Shown here one piece after another: positions 50,786 to 61,118 of a stretch of 64,000 nt of DNA (the stretch's first letter is position 1; each line of letters begins with the position of its first letter). The stretch lies in NCBI GenBank assembly GCA_019235415.1, contig JAFAKN010000184.1:1-64000 (forward strand). Direction: 5' to 3'. The translations under genes were made by a program, and so were the position numbers. Source of the DNA: Alphaproteobacteria bacterium (GTDB lineage: Bacteria; Pseudomonadota; Alphaproteobacteria; Reyranellales; Reyranellaceae). The notes under the pieces are model-generated. The model ran no database searches. It saw only the letters and a program-made list of their open reading frames with translations, and was not told the DNA's origin.

Positions 50786-51796
50786 ATGACAACAAGGATC
50801 GCAATCAACGGATTTGGCCGGATCGGCCGGCTGGTCCTGCGGGCAGCACGGGAGATGGATCATGAGGCCATCGAGATCGCCGCAATCAACGACCTCGGCC
50901 CGGTCGAGACCAACGCCCACCTTCTGAGCTACGACAGCGTTCACGGACGTTTCCCGGGCGAAATCACGAGTGGCGATAAGTGGATCGACGCCGGGCGCGG
51001 CAAGATTGCCGTCACGGCCGAGAAGGATCCGGCCCAGCTCCCGTGGCGCAAGCTCGGGATCGACATGGTGTTCGAATGCACCGGCAAATTCACCAAGCGC
51101 GACGGCGCGAAGAAACACTTGGAAGCGGGCGCAAAAAGAGTGCTGGTGTCGGCTCCGGGCGACAGCGCCGATTTGACCGTCGTGATGGGCGTCAACCACG
51201 ACGAGTTGAAGCCGTCCCATCAGATCATCTCCAACGCATCGTGCACCACCAACTGCCTCGCGCCGGTCGCCTACGTGCTGCAGAAGGGGATCGGCATCGA
51301 GCGCGGCTACATGACGACGATCCATGCCTATACCGGCGATCAAAACACCGTCGACACGCTGCACCGCGACCTGCGACGCGCGCGGGCCGCTGCAGTCTCG
51401 ATGATTCCCACTTCCACCGGCGCGGCCAAGGCGGTGGGCCTCGTCCTCCCGGCGCTGAAGGGCAAGCTGGACGGTTCGGCGATACGCGTTCCCACGCCCA
51501 ATGTCTCGCTCGTCGATTTCAAGTTCGACGCCGCGCGTACCACCTCGCGCGACGAGGTCAACTCGTTGATGGTCGAAGCCGCCGCGTCGAACCGCCTGCG
51601 CGGAATCCTGGGGATCAACAAGGCGCCGACCGTCTCCATCGATTTCAACCACGATGCTCACAGCGCGGTGTTCGACGTCACGCAAACCCAGGTGCTCGAC
51701 GACCGCTTTGTCCGGGTCCTGGCCTGGTACGACAACGAGTGGGGCTTCTCCAACAGAATGCTCGATGTGGCCGGCTGCCTTGCCGCGGCCGCCTGA
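50786..51796 (+). CDS. gap: Glyceraldehyde-3-phosphate dehydrogenase
   Basis: INGFGRIGRLVLRA; SNASCTTNCLAPVAYVLQ; WYDNEWGFSNRMLD. Confidence 0.97.
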   Translation: MTTRIAINGFGRIGRLVLRAAREMDHEAIEIAAINDLGPVETNAHLLSYDSVHGRFPGEITSGDKWIDAGRGKIAVTAEKDPAQLPWRKLGIDMVFECTGKFTKRDGAKKHLEAGAKRVLVSAPGDSADLTVVMGVNHDELKPSHQIISNASCTTNCLAPVAYVLQKGIGIERGYMTTIHAYTGDQNTVDTLHRDLRRARAAAVSMIPTSTGAAKAVGLVLPALKGKLDGSAIRVPTPNVSLVDFKFDAARTTSRDEVNSLMVEAAASNRLRGILGINKAPTVSIDFNHDAHSAVFDVTQTQVLDDRFVRVLAWYDNEWGFSNRMLDVAGCLAAAA

Positions 51797-51852
51797 ACGA
51801 GGCTGGCAAAGACCGTCCGTATTCTCCAGTCGATCCGAAGGAGGCATCTGCC

Positions 51853-53058
51853 ATGCCGCGGTTTCACACCATCGACGATGTCGACGTCGCCGGAAAGCGG
51901 GTACTGGTGCGCGCCGACCTCAATGTGCCGGTCAAGAACGGCAAGGTTGCCGACGCCACGCGCATCGAACGAGCCGCGCTGACGATCGAGGCCCTGGCCG
52001 CCAAAGGTGCGAAGGTCGTCGTGATGTCGCATTTCGGCCGGCCCAAGGGTCGCGATCCATCGCAATCGCTGCGCCCGCTCGTCGGGCCGCTCAGCCGGGC
52101 AATCGGCGGCAAGGAGGTGCAGTTCGCGAGCGATTGCATCGCACCGGCCGCGAAGGCGGTCGTCGATGCGCTGAAGCCCGGTGAGGTGGCGCTGCTGGAG
52201 AACCTGCGATTCCACCCCGAGGAGGAAAAGAACGACCCGGGCTTTGCCAGGCAGCTCGCCGAACTCGGTGATGTCTATGTCGACGACGCATTCTCCGCGG
52301 CGCATCGCGCGCACGCCTCGATCGAGGCGCTGGCGCATTTGCTGCCAAATGCCGCCGGTAAGCTGATGCAGGCCGAGCTGCTGGCGTTGGGCGCTGCGCT
52401 CGAGCACCCGCAGCGCCCCGTCATGGCGCTGGTCGGTGGAGCGAAGGTTTCGACCAAGCTCGACCTGCTGAAGTTCATCGTCGGCAAGGTTGATCGGCTG
52501 GCGATCGGCGGTGCGATGGCCAACACCTTCCTGTTCGCGCAAGGCCACGGTGTCGGCCGCTCGATGTGCGAAAAGGAATTGGCGGCCGGCGCCCGCGAGG
52601 TCCTCAGCAACGCCGAGAAGCAGGGCTGCAGGGTCATCCTGCCCGACGACGTGGTGATCGCCGACAAACTGGAAGCTGGGGCTACGACCTCCATCGTCGG
52701 CGTCGATGCGGTCCCGGGGAACACGATGATCCTGGACATCGGGCCGCGGAGCGTTGCGCGCCTCGAGGCGGCGCTCCTGGAGTGCAAGACGCTGGTGTGG
52801 AACGGCCCGGTCGGCGCGTTCGAGACCCCGCCGTTCGAGCGCGCCACCCTCGCGCTGGCGAACAAGGTTGCCGAGTTGACGACGGCGGGGAAACTGCTGA
52901 GCGTCGCCGGCGGCGGCGACACCGTGGCGGCGCTTGCCGCAGCCGGAGTTGCCGACCGGTTCAGCTATGTCTCCACCGCCGGGGGTGCATTCCTCGAATG
53001 GCTCGAAGGCCGTGCCTTGCCGGGCGTGGTGGCTCTTGCCCCCGATGATCATGCATGA
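51853..53058 (+). CDS. pgk: Phosphoglycerate kinase
   Basis: VAGKRVLVRADLNVPVKNGKVADATRI; GGAKVSTKLDLLKFIVGKVDRLAIGGAMANTFLFAQG; start at Met 51853, not the merged ORF start 50980. Confidence 0.96.
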   Translation: MPRFHTIDDVDVAGKRVLVRADLNVPVKNGKVADATRIERAALTIEALAAKGAKVVVMSHFGRPKGRDPSQSLRPLVGPLSRAIGGKEVQFASDCIAPAAKAVVDALKPGEVALLENLRFHPEEEKNDPGFARQLAELGDVYVDDAFSAAHRAHASIEALAHLLPNAAGKLMQAELLALGAALEHPQRPVMALVGGAKVSTKLDLLKFIVGKVDRLAIGGAMANTFLFAQGHGVGRSMCEKELAAGAREVLSNAEKQGCRVILPDDVVIADKLEAGATTSIVGVDAVPGNTMILDIGPRSVARLEAALLECKTLVWNGPVGAFETPPFERATLALANKVAELTTAGKLLSVAGGGDTVAALAAAGVADRFSYVSTAGGAFLEWLEGRALPGVVALAPDDHA

Positions 53059-53179
53059 TCGTGTTGGAGGCGCCTTGACGGGCAGATGGTTTTGATCGAG
53101 GCGGCCGCCATCCTGATCGACATGGATCTAGCTCGGGCTAACGTCGCAACAGGTCAATGGCGTTGAGTAGCCAAAACGC

Positions 53180-54055
53180 TCAATGCATCAGCAAGATCGG
53201 CCGATCGCCCTCCTCGAGGAACTGGCGCGTGCAACCGCCCAATATGTTTTCCCGGACGCGGCTATGCCCGAACGCGCCCAGCACGACAAGGTCGGCATCG
53301 AGATCGGTTGCCGCCTGAGACAGTCGCTGCGCGACGGAACGTCCGTCCGCCGGCAAGCGCTGCATCATTGCCTCGATGTCATGCCACTTGAGCCGCGCGG
53401 CAAGACCATTGGCAGCTTCGCCGCGGATCTCGCGACCTTCTTCGGCACTCAGTATGACGACATGTCGGCTCGCTTTGAGAAGCGGCATGGCCACGGCGAG
53501 CGCGCGTACCGCCTCCGGGCTCTCCTTCCAGCACACGACGGCCGTGCCGCTCGGTCGCCGCGGGCCATGCGCCGGTGCAATCAGAACCGGTCTTCCGCTT
53601 TCGAGGACCAGCTGCTCCAGAAGGCTCCGCGGCAGTCCGTTGCTGCTCCGGGGGCGACCGCAAACCGTAAGATCATTATGCCGCGCGTGGAGCATGATGG
53701 CCGACACGGCGTCCTCAGGCTGTTCTTCGCACCAGCAGGCCGATACGACCTTGGAACTCACTCCCGCCGGTCCGACCGCCAGGGGGATGCCTTCGCGCGC
53801 GCAAAAGGCCTTGAAATCGCGCAGGGCTGTCGCCGACCTCGCTGTCATGTCCCTGTCGATGACGCGATAGGACGTAGCGATGGCGGCACCGCGAGCGAAG
53901 TCGACATGCGGCGTGTTCCGGGCGGCCTCACTGGTTGCGATGCGCACATGGAAGAACTCGAGATTTGCGCCGATGGGCCTGGCCGCGGCAAGGGCAGTCG
54001 CGAAGACTTGCTCGTCCGTTTTGCTGCCGCCCGCCAACACCAGGATCGTACGCAT
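53180..54055 (-). CDS. Universal stress protein
   Basis: MRTILVLAGGSKTDEQVFATALAAARPIGANLEFFHV...LSQAATDLDADLVVLGAFGHSRVRENILGGCTRQFLEEGDRPILLMH. Confidence 0.88.
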   Translation of the reverse strand: MRTILVLAGGSKTDEQVFATALAAARPIGANLEFFHVRIATSEAARNTPHVDFARGAAIATSYRVIDRDMTARSATALRDFKAFCAREGIPLAVGPAGVSSKVVSACWCEEQPEDAVSAIMLHARHNDLTVCGRPRSSNGLPRSLLEQLVLESGRPVLIAPAHGPRRPSGTAVVCWKESPEAVRALAVAMPLLKASRHVVILSAEEGREIRGEAANGLAARLKWHDIEAMMQRLPADGRSVAQRLSQAATDLDADLVVLGAFGHSRVRENILGGCTRQFLEEGDRPILLMH

Positions 54056-54287
54056 GAGCCAACTTGGCGACATCGCCCGAAAGGGGCATTGACCTGCATC
54101 AAGTCGTTCGTTTTCGGGGCCCGAGTGCGTTTCCGCCTGCATGGCGAGCGATTGCCGCGCCAGGTCAAGGTGCCGGTTAAGGTTGAGACTCGAGGCGTCA
54201 AACGGCGCCGTTGCCCGCCACGGCGGTTGATCTAACGCAAAGGCACAAGGGCTTTAGACGGTAAAATGGACGGATTGGGAGGCTACG

Positions 54288-54911
54288 ATGATCATCGAGC
54301 GCTTGCGCCAAGAGCACCACAATGTTGAGAGGCTGCTCGCCGTCCTTGAGCGCGAGCTCAAGGTTTTGGATCACGCGAGCCACACCGACGATGAGGTCCT
54401 TCGCGGCATCATGGGCTACTTCGCACTCTATCCCGAGGTTTACCATCACCCCCAGGAAGATCTGGTTTTTGCCAAGCTGAAAATACGCGATTCCGCTGCC
54501 GCAGCCAAGATAGGCGACCTTGCTTCCGACCATCGCAAGGGAACTGAGCTTTTGCACTGTGCCGCTCAGGCGGTCGCGGCTGTGCTGGCCGACCCTGAAA
54601 TCTTGCGCGAGAAAGCCGCCAAAACCTGTCGCGATTTCATCGAGCATCAGCGGCGACACATGAAGATGGAGGAGCGTGATTTCTTTCCGGCCGCGCTCAG
54701 GGCCTTGGAACCGCAAGATTGGACGGAAATCGCCCCGACCGCGACGAGCCACAACGATCCGGTGTTCAGCGACGCCGCGGAGCAAACGTTCGACGCGTTG
54801 CGGGCGCGCATATTGCACTTGGCACGGGAGGCTGAAACGGACCGCTACTGCGAAGCCTTCGCGCGTATTGCGGGTGATGTGCACTCGGATCACTGGCGTT
54901 GGCGATTTTGA
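54288..54911 (+). CDS. Hemerythrin HHE-domain protein
   Basis: MIIERLRQEHHNVERLLAVLERELKVLDHA...YFALYPEVYHHPQEDLVFAKL...FIEHQRRHMKMEERDFFPAAL. Confidence 0.92.
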   Translation: MIIERLRQEHHNVERLLAVLERELKVLDHASHTDDEVLRGIMGYFALYPEVYHHPQEDLVFAKLKIRDSAAAAKIGDLASDHRKGTELLHCAAQAVAAVLADPEILREKAAKTCRDFIEHQRRHMKMEERDFFPAALRALEPQDWTEIAPTATSHNDPVFSDAAEQTFDALRARILHLAREAETDRYCEAFARIAGDVHSDHWRWRF

Positions 54912-55089
54912 ACGGCAGGAGTGTCCATCCGACGCAGGGGTCTTGTTCCATCGCGCGACAAAGGTCGGTCGGTTTACGACGACCATCGTGCTGATCGAAC
55001 CTCACAGCGGCCAGTGCCGGACCCGGGGCTTTGCCTCCTAGCGGCTTGCCTACTACCTCCCTCGGTTCAGTCGGCGAATCGCAGGCAGC

Positions 55090-56557
55090 TCACGCCAGCT
55101 CAAATGCGCTGCGGATGCGGTCCATCAGCTCGGACATGGACCGCGTCGAACCGTGCTCGGCTTCACTTGCATCATCGACCGCCGCGTGCTTGCCGCGCTG
55201 GCTGAGCGTCAAGCTTATGTCCTCGGCGACGCTCGGTCGGTCCTTCAATAACTTGCCCAAAGCCGCCTGCCCAACTTCGTACACCACCGTAAAGGTCATT
55301 GCCCGAATCGATCCCGGCTCGCCGTGCCCTGTGAACAGGCCAGCCTCGCCGAAATAGTCGCCCGGCGAGAGGCGGGCCAATTCGACCTCGCCGCCAGCTT
55401 CCTTGCGCGTGACGAGCAGCACTCCGGCCCGGATGATGAACAACGAGGACAGCTTCGTCCCCTGCTCGGCCACCGTCTCGCCCTTGCGAAAGGTTCGGGG
55501 GATCATGGTCGACGCCAGCCCCTGCTTTTCGTCTTCCGTCAGAGAGACGAACAGTGGGACCGCGTCGATCAGCCGAAGCGCGGTCGGGCGTGACGCTGCG
55601 AGGGTGTCGTGTGGCTGCGGCAGTGCACTTGCGGCCGCCTCCTTGGGCGGGGCGAGCATCAATCGCGCCGCGCGAAGGTGACGGTATATCAGGTCGTAGA
55701 GCTCGTGCCGGGCAGCCGACGCGGCAGAAAAATCTCGCACGCGAAACGACAGCTCGAACTCTATGGCCTGAGCATCCAGGGATTTGATCTGCACCGTTGG
55801 CGCGCGCGTCGGCATGATCAAGTTGCTGCTTCGCAGCACGGTTCGCATGATTTCCGTGATGCCTGACGGGGCCATGGTGGGGATGATGCGCACGCGCAGG
55901 TTGACTCCGTGGCTGCGGTTGGGCTGTTGAGATTGGTCAGTTGCGCCTTGGCGAGGGTGCTGTTGGGCAGCACGACCAGATCGTCGGTGGAATTGAGCAG
56001 GTGCGTGGCGCGCCAGTTGGTCTCGACAACTCGGCCCTCGGTGCCGTCGCTGAGCACGATCCAGTCGCCGACCTCGTAGGGCCTGCTGACGTTGAGGGCG
56101 ATGCCCGAGAAGACGTCGGAAATGGTGCTCTGCAGGGCAAGGCCCAGGATGATGGCGAAGACACCGGACGTGGCGATCAGGGTGCCGATCGGAGCGTTGA
56201 AGGCGTAGGCGACGACCGACAGCGCCGCCCCGAGATAGACGACGCCAACCACGAGATCCTGGAGCAGGCGGCCTTCGCGGGGCCGGCGCTCGAAGATCAG
56301 GAACACGCGCGCCGCCGCCGTCAGCAGCCAGGCGCCGTTGAGCCACCAGATGATCTTGGCCGCGATGAAGATGCCCTCGTATAGCGGCGTGCTGTTCGCC
56401 GCGACCTCGTAGGGAACGATGCCATAGTGGTTGAGGAGGACCGTCAGGACGACGAAAAACACAATAGATGCCAGGCCGGGTAACGGCGCAACAGGATCCG
56501 GGCGATGAGAGCGCCCGCGATGGCCAGCAGGCCTGTCTGGACAAAGGGATCAGCCAT
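55090..56557 (-). pseudogene. MscS-type channel fused to cNMP-binding domain, frameshifted
   Basis: GTLIATSGVFAIILGLALQSTISDVFSGIALNVSRPYEVGDWI...LTNLNSP, then out of frame NRSHGVNLRVRIIPTMAPSGITEIMRTVL...(cNMP)...GDYFGEAGLFTGHGE; break at about 55927, and a second likely break near 56470-56490. Confidence 0.8.
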
Positions 56558-56594
56558 CAGTTTGGTCATCACGCCCGCCCGCCGCGCCGAAGCT

Positions 56595-57512
56595 TCATCC
56601 GCCCAGCTTGTTTCTGAACATCGACAGGAGCTCGGGTCGCGCTGCCGCCCCCTCGACCACGACGGTGCAAGTCATGCCCGAGCTCACCAACACGCCGTCG
56701 GGGACGCTGTCGATGTGGATGCGGGTCGGGATGCGTTGTGCCAGCCGCACCCATTCGAACGTAGGCGTGACGTTCGCGAGCAGCTGCGGGCCGTCCGGGT
56801 TGTCGCGGTCGGTGATGCCGCGGCTGATGCTCTCGACGTGGCCCTTCAAGGCCGGCCCACCGCTCATGAGATGGATTTCGACGGGGGACCCCAGGGCAAC
56901 ACCCGGCATCTTGGTCTCCTCGAAGTAGCCTTCTACTCGGTAGGAATCGCTGTCGATCAGGGCGAGCAGCCGCGTGCCAACAGCCGCGTACTGCCCGACG
57001 ACGAGCCCCAGATTCGTGACATAGCCGTTGACGGGCGCCCGCACGACGGTGCGCTCGAGGTTGAGCTTGGCCGTCGCGAGGTCGGCGAGCGCCTGCTGGT
57101 AGGCTCCCACCGCCGAAGCTGCCACGTGTTGGGAGTCCTCCTTCGCTTCGTCGGATATGGCGAGGTTGGTAAGCTTGGTGCGTCGCTGAGCCTCGCTCTG
57201 GCGCATGAGCATCTCGGCGTAGCGGGCCGCCAAGTTGGCCTCGGCCGTCGCGACGGCGAGCTTGTAGCGGGCCTGGTCGATCACGAGCAGGATTTCCCCC
57301 TTGTGAACGACTTGGTTGTCCCTGACCCTGAGGTCGGTGACGAACCCCGCGACGTCGGGGGCGATCGTGACGACGTCCGCGCGAACCCTGGCGTCGCGCG
57401 TCCAGGGCGAAAGCATGTAGTAGGTCCACACCTCGTAGCTTCCCAGTCCGCCGGCGGCGAGGATCACAAGCGTGAGGGCGATGCCGACGAGCCTTTTCAC
57501 GATGGTTTTCAT
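56595..57512 (-). CDS. HlyD/EmrA-family membrane fusion protein
   Basis: LSPWTRDARVRADVVTIAPDVAGFVTDLRVRDNQVVHKGEILLVIDQARYKLAV...TVVRAPVNGYVTNLGLVVGQYA. Confidence 0.92.
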   Translation of the reverse strand: MKTIVKRLVGIALTLVILAAGGLGSYEVWTYYMLSPWTRDARVRADVVTIAPDVAGFVTDLRVRDNQVVHKGEILLVIDQARYKLAVATAEANLAARYAEMLMRQSEAQRRTKLTNLAISDEAKEDSQHVAASAVGAYQQALADLATAKLNLERTVVRAPVNGYVTNLGLVVGQYAAVGTRLLALIDSDSYRVEGYFEETKMPGVALGSPVEIHLMSGGPALKGHVESISRGITDRDNPDGPQLLANVTPTFEWVRLAQRIPTRIHIDSVPDGVLVSSGMTCTVVVEGAAARPELLSMFRNKLGG

Positions 57513-57526
57513 GTCGAATCCCCAGA

Positions 57527-57721
57527 TCAGGTCCAGAGCACCAGAACGCTGAACAGGCAAAGGAAGGTCCCAAAGCGGGCCAAAGCCGGGTGCCAGGCAA
57601 GGCGGTACAGGCCAAGTCGCGCCAGCAGCGGGTCGACGAGGGCGAACAGCGCCACCGTGGCGATGAAATACAGCAGTGTCGACGGCACGAGCGCGCCGAA
57701 CAGGCTAACTTCACGCAGCAT
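57527..57721 (-). CDS. DUF1656 small membrane protein
   Basis: MLREVSLFGALVPSTLLYFIATVALFALVDPLLARLGLYRLAWHPALARFGTFLCLFSVLVL between HlyD and FUSC genes. Confidence 0.82.
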   Translation of the reverse strand: MLREVSLFGALVPSTLLYFIATVALFALVDPLLARLGLYRLAWHPALARFGTFLCLFSVLVLWT

Positions 57722-59756
57722 GGATTGCCTCTCCATGCGAATCGCCATTCGGCCGCCGCCTGCAGGTCCGCTCGAGGGCGAGGCTGGCGGCGGCGAAGGC
57801 ATACATGTCGCGCTGCGCAGCACGGGCCGCTGCAACGTCGATGCTATTGCTCAGCAGGTCGGCACGGCATCCAAGCGAAGCCTCGCTGCTGACGCGACCG
57901 GCAAGGTCGAGCATCGGCTCTCCCCGTTGCGCAAGTATGCCGGCAATCCGGCCCGCAGTGGCCGCATCGCCTCTCCTTAGTCGCTTCTCGTCACGCACCC
58001 GGATGAGCTCGGTACCGGCGCTCAGCAGGGCAAGCCCAGTGTCGACCGCCTGCGCAGCCTGGTCTTCCGGCAACAACCGACAGAGGCGGTCGAGTGCCCC
58101 AATGCTGGCGGTCGCGAATTCGAAGTCGTCGATACGGGATTGCCAGGCGATGCGGGCAAACTGACCGCGCATCGTCTTTGCAAAGGCCCGCCGGGCGGCC
58201 TGCGGCGTGTCGGGCGCGACGATGGCCAACAGGAGGGCGGCGAGGGCGACGGCGAAGATCGCCGCGAGGGATGTGTTGACAAACTCGACCGCATCATAGG
58301 CCATCCGGTTCTGCAAGCCGGCAACGCTGGCAAAATAGAGCGCGGCGGCAAAGCCGACCGGCGCCAACCGGGGCTTGGCCATGAACCATGAGTCGACGAA
58401 CAAGAGCGGAGCGATCACGAGGCTGAACATCGCATAGCCCGACGAGCGGGCCAGGAAGACTTCGACCACGACGAAGCTCGGGACGGTCAAGAGGACGAAC
58501 AAGCCAACCGCCTTGGCCGCCGCGGGTGCGCCGCCATCCATCGTGGCAAACCGGGCGGTGACAACGGTCGCGAGGACGACGGCGGTCGGCCCATCCGGCC
58601 AGTTGGCGAGGATCCAGAACGAGCTGGCAATGACCACCGCCAGGGCCGCCCGCACGCCGGCCCACGCAGCGCCGACCAGGTCGTTCGAGATCACGAAGCG
58701 CTGCTGACCAAGGGCGGGCGGTCCCGGCGCCAAGAACGCGTCGTGCGCCTGGGCGAAGCCGGCAAAGGCTGCGAAAAAGTTGCGCAGAAAACCGACGGCG
58801 GAGGCGCTGCGAACAGCATCGGCCGCTGTGCCGATCGGATCGCGACCGAGGTCGCGTGCCAGCGGCAGCGCGGCACCCGCCCGCGCGAAGCTGAAACGCA
58901 AGCCATGCGCGTCGAGCTTGCCGTCGCGCCACAGCTCGATCGCCGCTGCGGCCTTTCGCATGGCTGGCTGCACGTCCGGCACGGCGGCGATGCAGGCAGG
59001 GGGTTCCGCCCGTTGCTGGTCGAGCAGCCGGGCGGCATCGATGACGCCGAGCATGGCGACACCGAGACGACGGACGGCGTCACTGCGCTCGCGGATCGAG
59101 CCATCCTCGAACACCGCCGACGCGCGCTGGGTCTCGATCTCAATCAGTTGCCCGGCCACGCGGTCGAAGCGGCCGCCCACGTCGCGCTGCGCCAACAGCG
59201 CCAGGGCGCCGTCGACCAGCTGGTGTGTGCTCGCCGCTATCGTCGCCCGCAGCGACGCCGCAAGCCTCTCGGGCAGCACGAGATGGCTGATCGTCGCCGC
59301 CACGAGAATGCCCAGCGAGATCTCCGTAATGCGCGCCTGCGCGTCGTAGAAGGCGGTTTCCGGCGCAAGGGCAGCGGGAATGCCGACGATCGCCGCCGTG
59401 TAACCCGACAGCACGCAGGCGTAGCTGGCAAAGTTCCTGAGACACTTGGATCCGAAGGTGCAGGCCGCGGTCCACAGCGCCAGGCAGCCGAGAAACAGAA
59501 CGCGCTCCTGGGCAAACAGCGATACCAGCACGAGGGCGACGGTCGCGCCGACCAGGGTGCCTATGATGCGGTAGAAGCCCTTGGCGAAGACGCGCCCGCT
59601 CTGCGGCTGTGCAACGATGAATACCGTGAGCACGGCCCATTTCGGATCGTCGAGATTGAAGCGGAAAGCCACCCACAGCGCCAGCAGCGCCGAGATCGTC
59701 GTCTTGGCGGCGAACACCGCATGGCGGCTCGATGCCCATTGGAAGCTCGTGGACAT
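57711..59756 (-). CDS. FUSC-family (AaeB-like) efflux membrane protein
   Basis: 681 aa; RHAVFAAKTTISALLALWVAFRFNLDDPKWAVLTVFIVAQPQSGRVFAKGFYRIIGTLVGATVALVLVSLFAQ. Confidence 0.9.
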   Translation of the reverse strand: MSTSFQWASSRHAVFAAKTTISALLALWVAFRFNLDDPKWAVLTVFIVAQPQSGRVFAKGFYRIIGTLVGATVALVLVSLFAQERVLFLGCLALWTAACTFGSKCLRNFASYACVLSGYTAAIVGIPAALAPETAFYDAQARITEISLGILVAATISHLVLPERLAASLRATIAASTHQLVDGALALLAQRDVGGRFDRVAGQLIEIETQRASAVFEDGSIRERSDAVRRLGVAMLGVIDAARLLDQQRAEPPACIAAVPDVQPAMRKAAAAIELWRDGKLDAHGLRFSFARAGAALPLARDLGRDPIGTAADAVRSASAVGFLRNFFAAFAGFAQAHDAFLAPGPPALGQQRFVISNDLVGAAWAGVRAALAVVIASSFWILANWPDGPTAVVLATVVTARFATMDGGAPAAAKAVGLFVLLTVPSFVVVEVFLARSSGYAMFSLVIAPLLFVDSWFMAKPRLAPVGFAAALYFASVAGLQNRMAYDAVEFVNTSLAAIFAVALAALLLAIVAPDTPQAARRAFAKTMRGQFARIAWQSRIDDFEFATASIGALDRLCRLLPEDQAAQAVDTGLALLSAGTELIRVRDEKRLRRGDAATAGRIAGILAQRGEPMLDLAGRVSSEASLGCRADLLSNSIDVAAARAAQRDMYAFAAASLALERTCRRRPNGDSHGEAIHAA

Positions 59757-59926
59757 GCCCCTCTACGAAGCCCCTCTCCTGAGGACGTGTGGCTTCCTGG
59801 CCGGAACATCCGCGTTTTGGGCCCGCCGTTCCATCCCGCGCTGGTCGCGTCGGTATGGCTGTTCGTGCCGACGCCCTAAGCCAAGGTTTAGCCGACGCGG
59901 TATCTGTCGAGGCAACTCGGCGCGGT

Positions 59927-60643
59927 TCATAGGAGCCTCGCATATGCGCCGATGAGCGGCGCCGCGAGCACGTTGAGCAATCCCGTCAGTACCATCGTGA
60001 GGCCGGCGATCGTACCTTCTTCGCCGCCGACCTCGTGTGCCTTCGCGGTTCCCATGCCATGTGCGCCCAGACCCAGCAGCGCGCCGCGCGCCAGTGCGGA
60101 CCGGATCGGCAGGCACGCCAGCATGAGCTCCCCGAGCGTGGCGCCGACGAGCCCTGTAGCGATGACGAAGAGGGCCGTCAGGTCGGCCGCGCCGCCGATG
60201 GTGTTCGAGACTTCCATGGCGAAGGGCGTGCTCAGCGAGCGTGCCAGCAGGCTCAACCGCAGCTGCTCGTCCACTCCCAGAAGCGTCGCGAGCGCCCAGG
60301 CGGACACCATTGAGGTCAGGCTGCCGGCGACCATGCCGAGGGCGAGGGCGGCCCAATGCCGAACGATCAGCGCGCGGTGCTCGAAGATCGGGACGGCGAA
60401 GGCGACAGTGGCCGGACCGAGCAAGATCAACAGCCAGCCCGTCGCCAGAATGTACTCGTGGTAACTGGTGTGCAGCACGATGGCCGCCGCCAACAGAGCC
60501 AGCGACGACGTGACGAGCGGAGGCGGCGATGCACGCCGCCAGCGCCGATGGACTGCCCGGGCGCAGAGGTACGCTGCGATGGTGGCGGCGGACCACGACA
60601 GCGTGGCGAGGGCAGGGCCGTGCCACAGCGCGCGTAGTTCCAT
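59927..60643 (-). CDS. lrgB: LrgB/CidB-family membrane protein
   Basis: LGPATVAFAVPIFEHRALI...LSLLARSLSTPFAMEVSNTIGGAADLTALFVIATGLVGATLGE...GLGAHGMGTAKAHEVGGEEGTIAGLTMVLTGLLNVL. Confidence 0.88.
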   Translation of the reverse strand: MELRALWHGPALATLSWSAATIAAYLCARAVHRRWRRASPPPLVTSSLALLAAAIVLHTSYHEYILATGWLLILLGPATVAFAVPIFEHRALIVRHWAALALGMVAGSLTSMVSAWALATLLGVDEQLRLSLLARSLSTPFAMEVSNTIGGAADLTALFVIATGLVGATLGELMLACLPIRSALARGALLGLGAHGMGTAKAHEVGGEEGTIAGLTMVLTGLLNVLAAPLIGAYARLL

Positions 60644-61098
60644 CACCGCACTCCCTTCGCCCGCGTGCACAGATCGACCACCAGCGCGGTGACGACCATG
60701 ACCGCGGCCGTGCCGGCCACGATGACGAGCAGCACCTTGCAACCGAGCACGCTCATCAGCTCACGGTGATCGAGCACCGCAAGGACGGCAGGCAGGAAAA
60801 ACAGCACCATGTGGCCGATGAAAAATTGGGAGCCTCGACGCAGGCTGCGGACGCTCAATCGTCGGCTCGCCAGCAGCGCCAGCGCGGCGATGAGGCCGAC
60901 CAGCCCGCCGGGGACCGGAAGCCCGGTTATGTGGACGAAGCCGTCGGCTCCCAGCCACAGACCGACCACGAGCAGGATTTGCAGGAGGAGGCTGCCCTCG
61001 AGCAGGCTGGGCACGCGGATGCCCAATCGCCGCGAAAACATGCAGGAGCTTGTAAGGGCGGAAAGGTGATGCATAAAATGAATTGATTGATTGAGCAT
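60643..61098 (-). CDS. lrgA: LrgA/CidA-family membrane protein
   Basis: ADGFVHITGLPVPGGLVGLIAALALLASRRLSVRSLRRGSQFFIGHMVLFFLPAVLAVLDH; overlaps lrgB; start approximate. Confidence 0.82.
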   Translation of the reverse strand: MLNQSIHFMHHLSALTSSCMFSRRLGIRVPSLLEGSLLLQILLVVGLWLGADGFVHITGLPVPGGLVGLIAALALLASRRLSVRSLRRGSQFFIGHMVLFFLPAVLAVLDHRELMSVLGCKVLLVIVAGTAAVMVVTALVVDLCTRAKGVR

Positions 61099-61118
61099 CA
61101 TTCGGATTAGCATTGGAC

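Noticed and set aside
50980-53058. 692-aa single ORF as one protein
   Set aside because: First part is an out-of-frame read of gap; only the pgk portion from Met 51853 is real.
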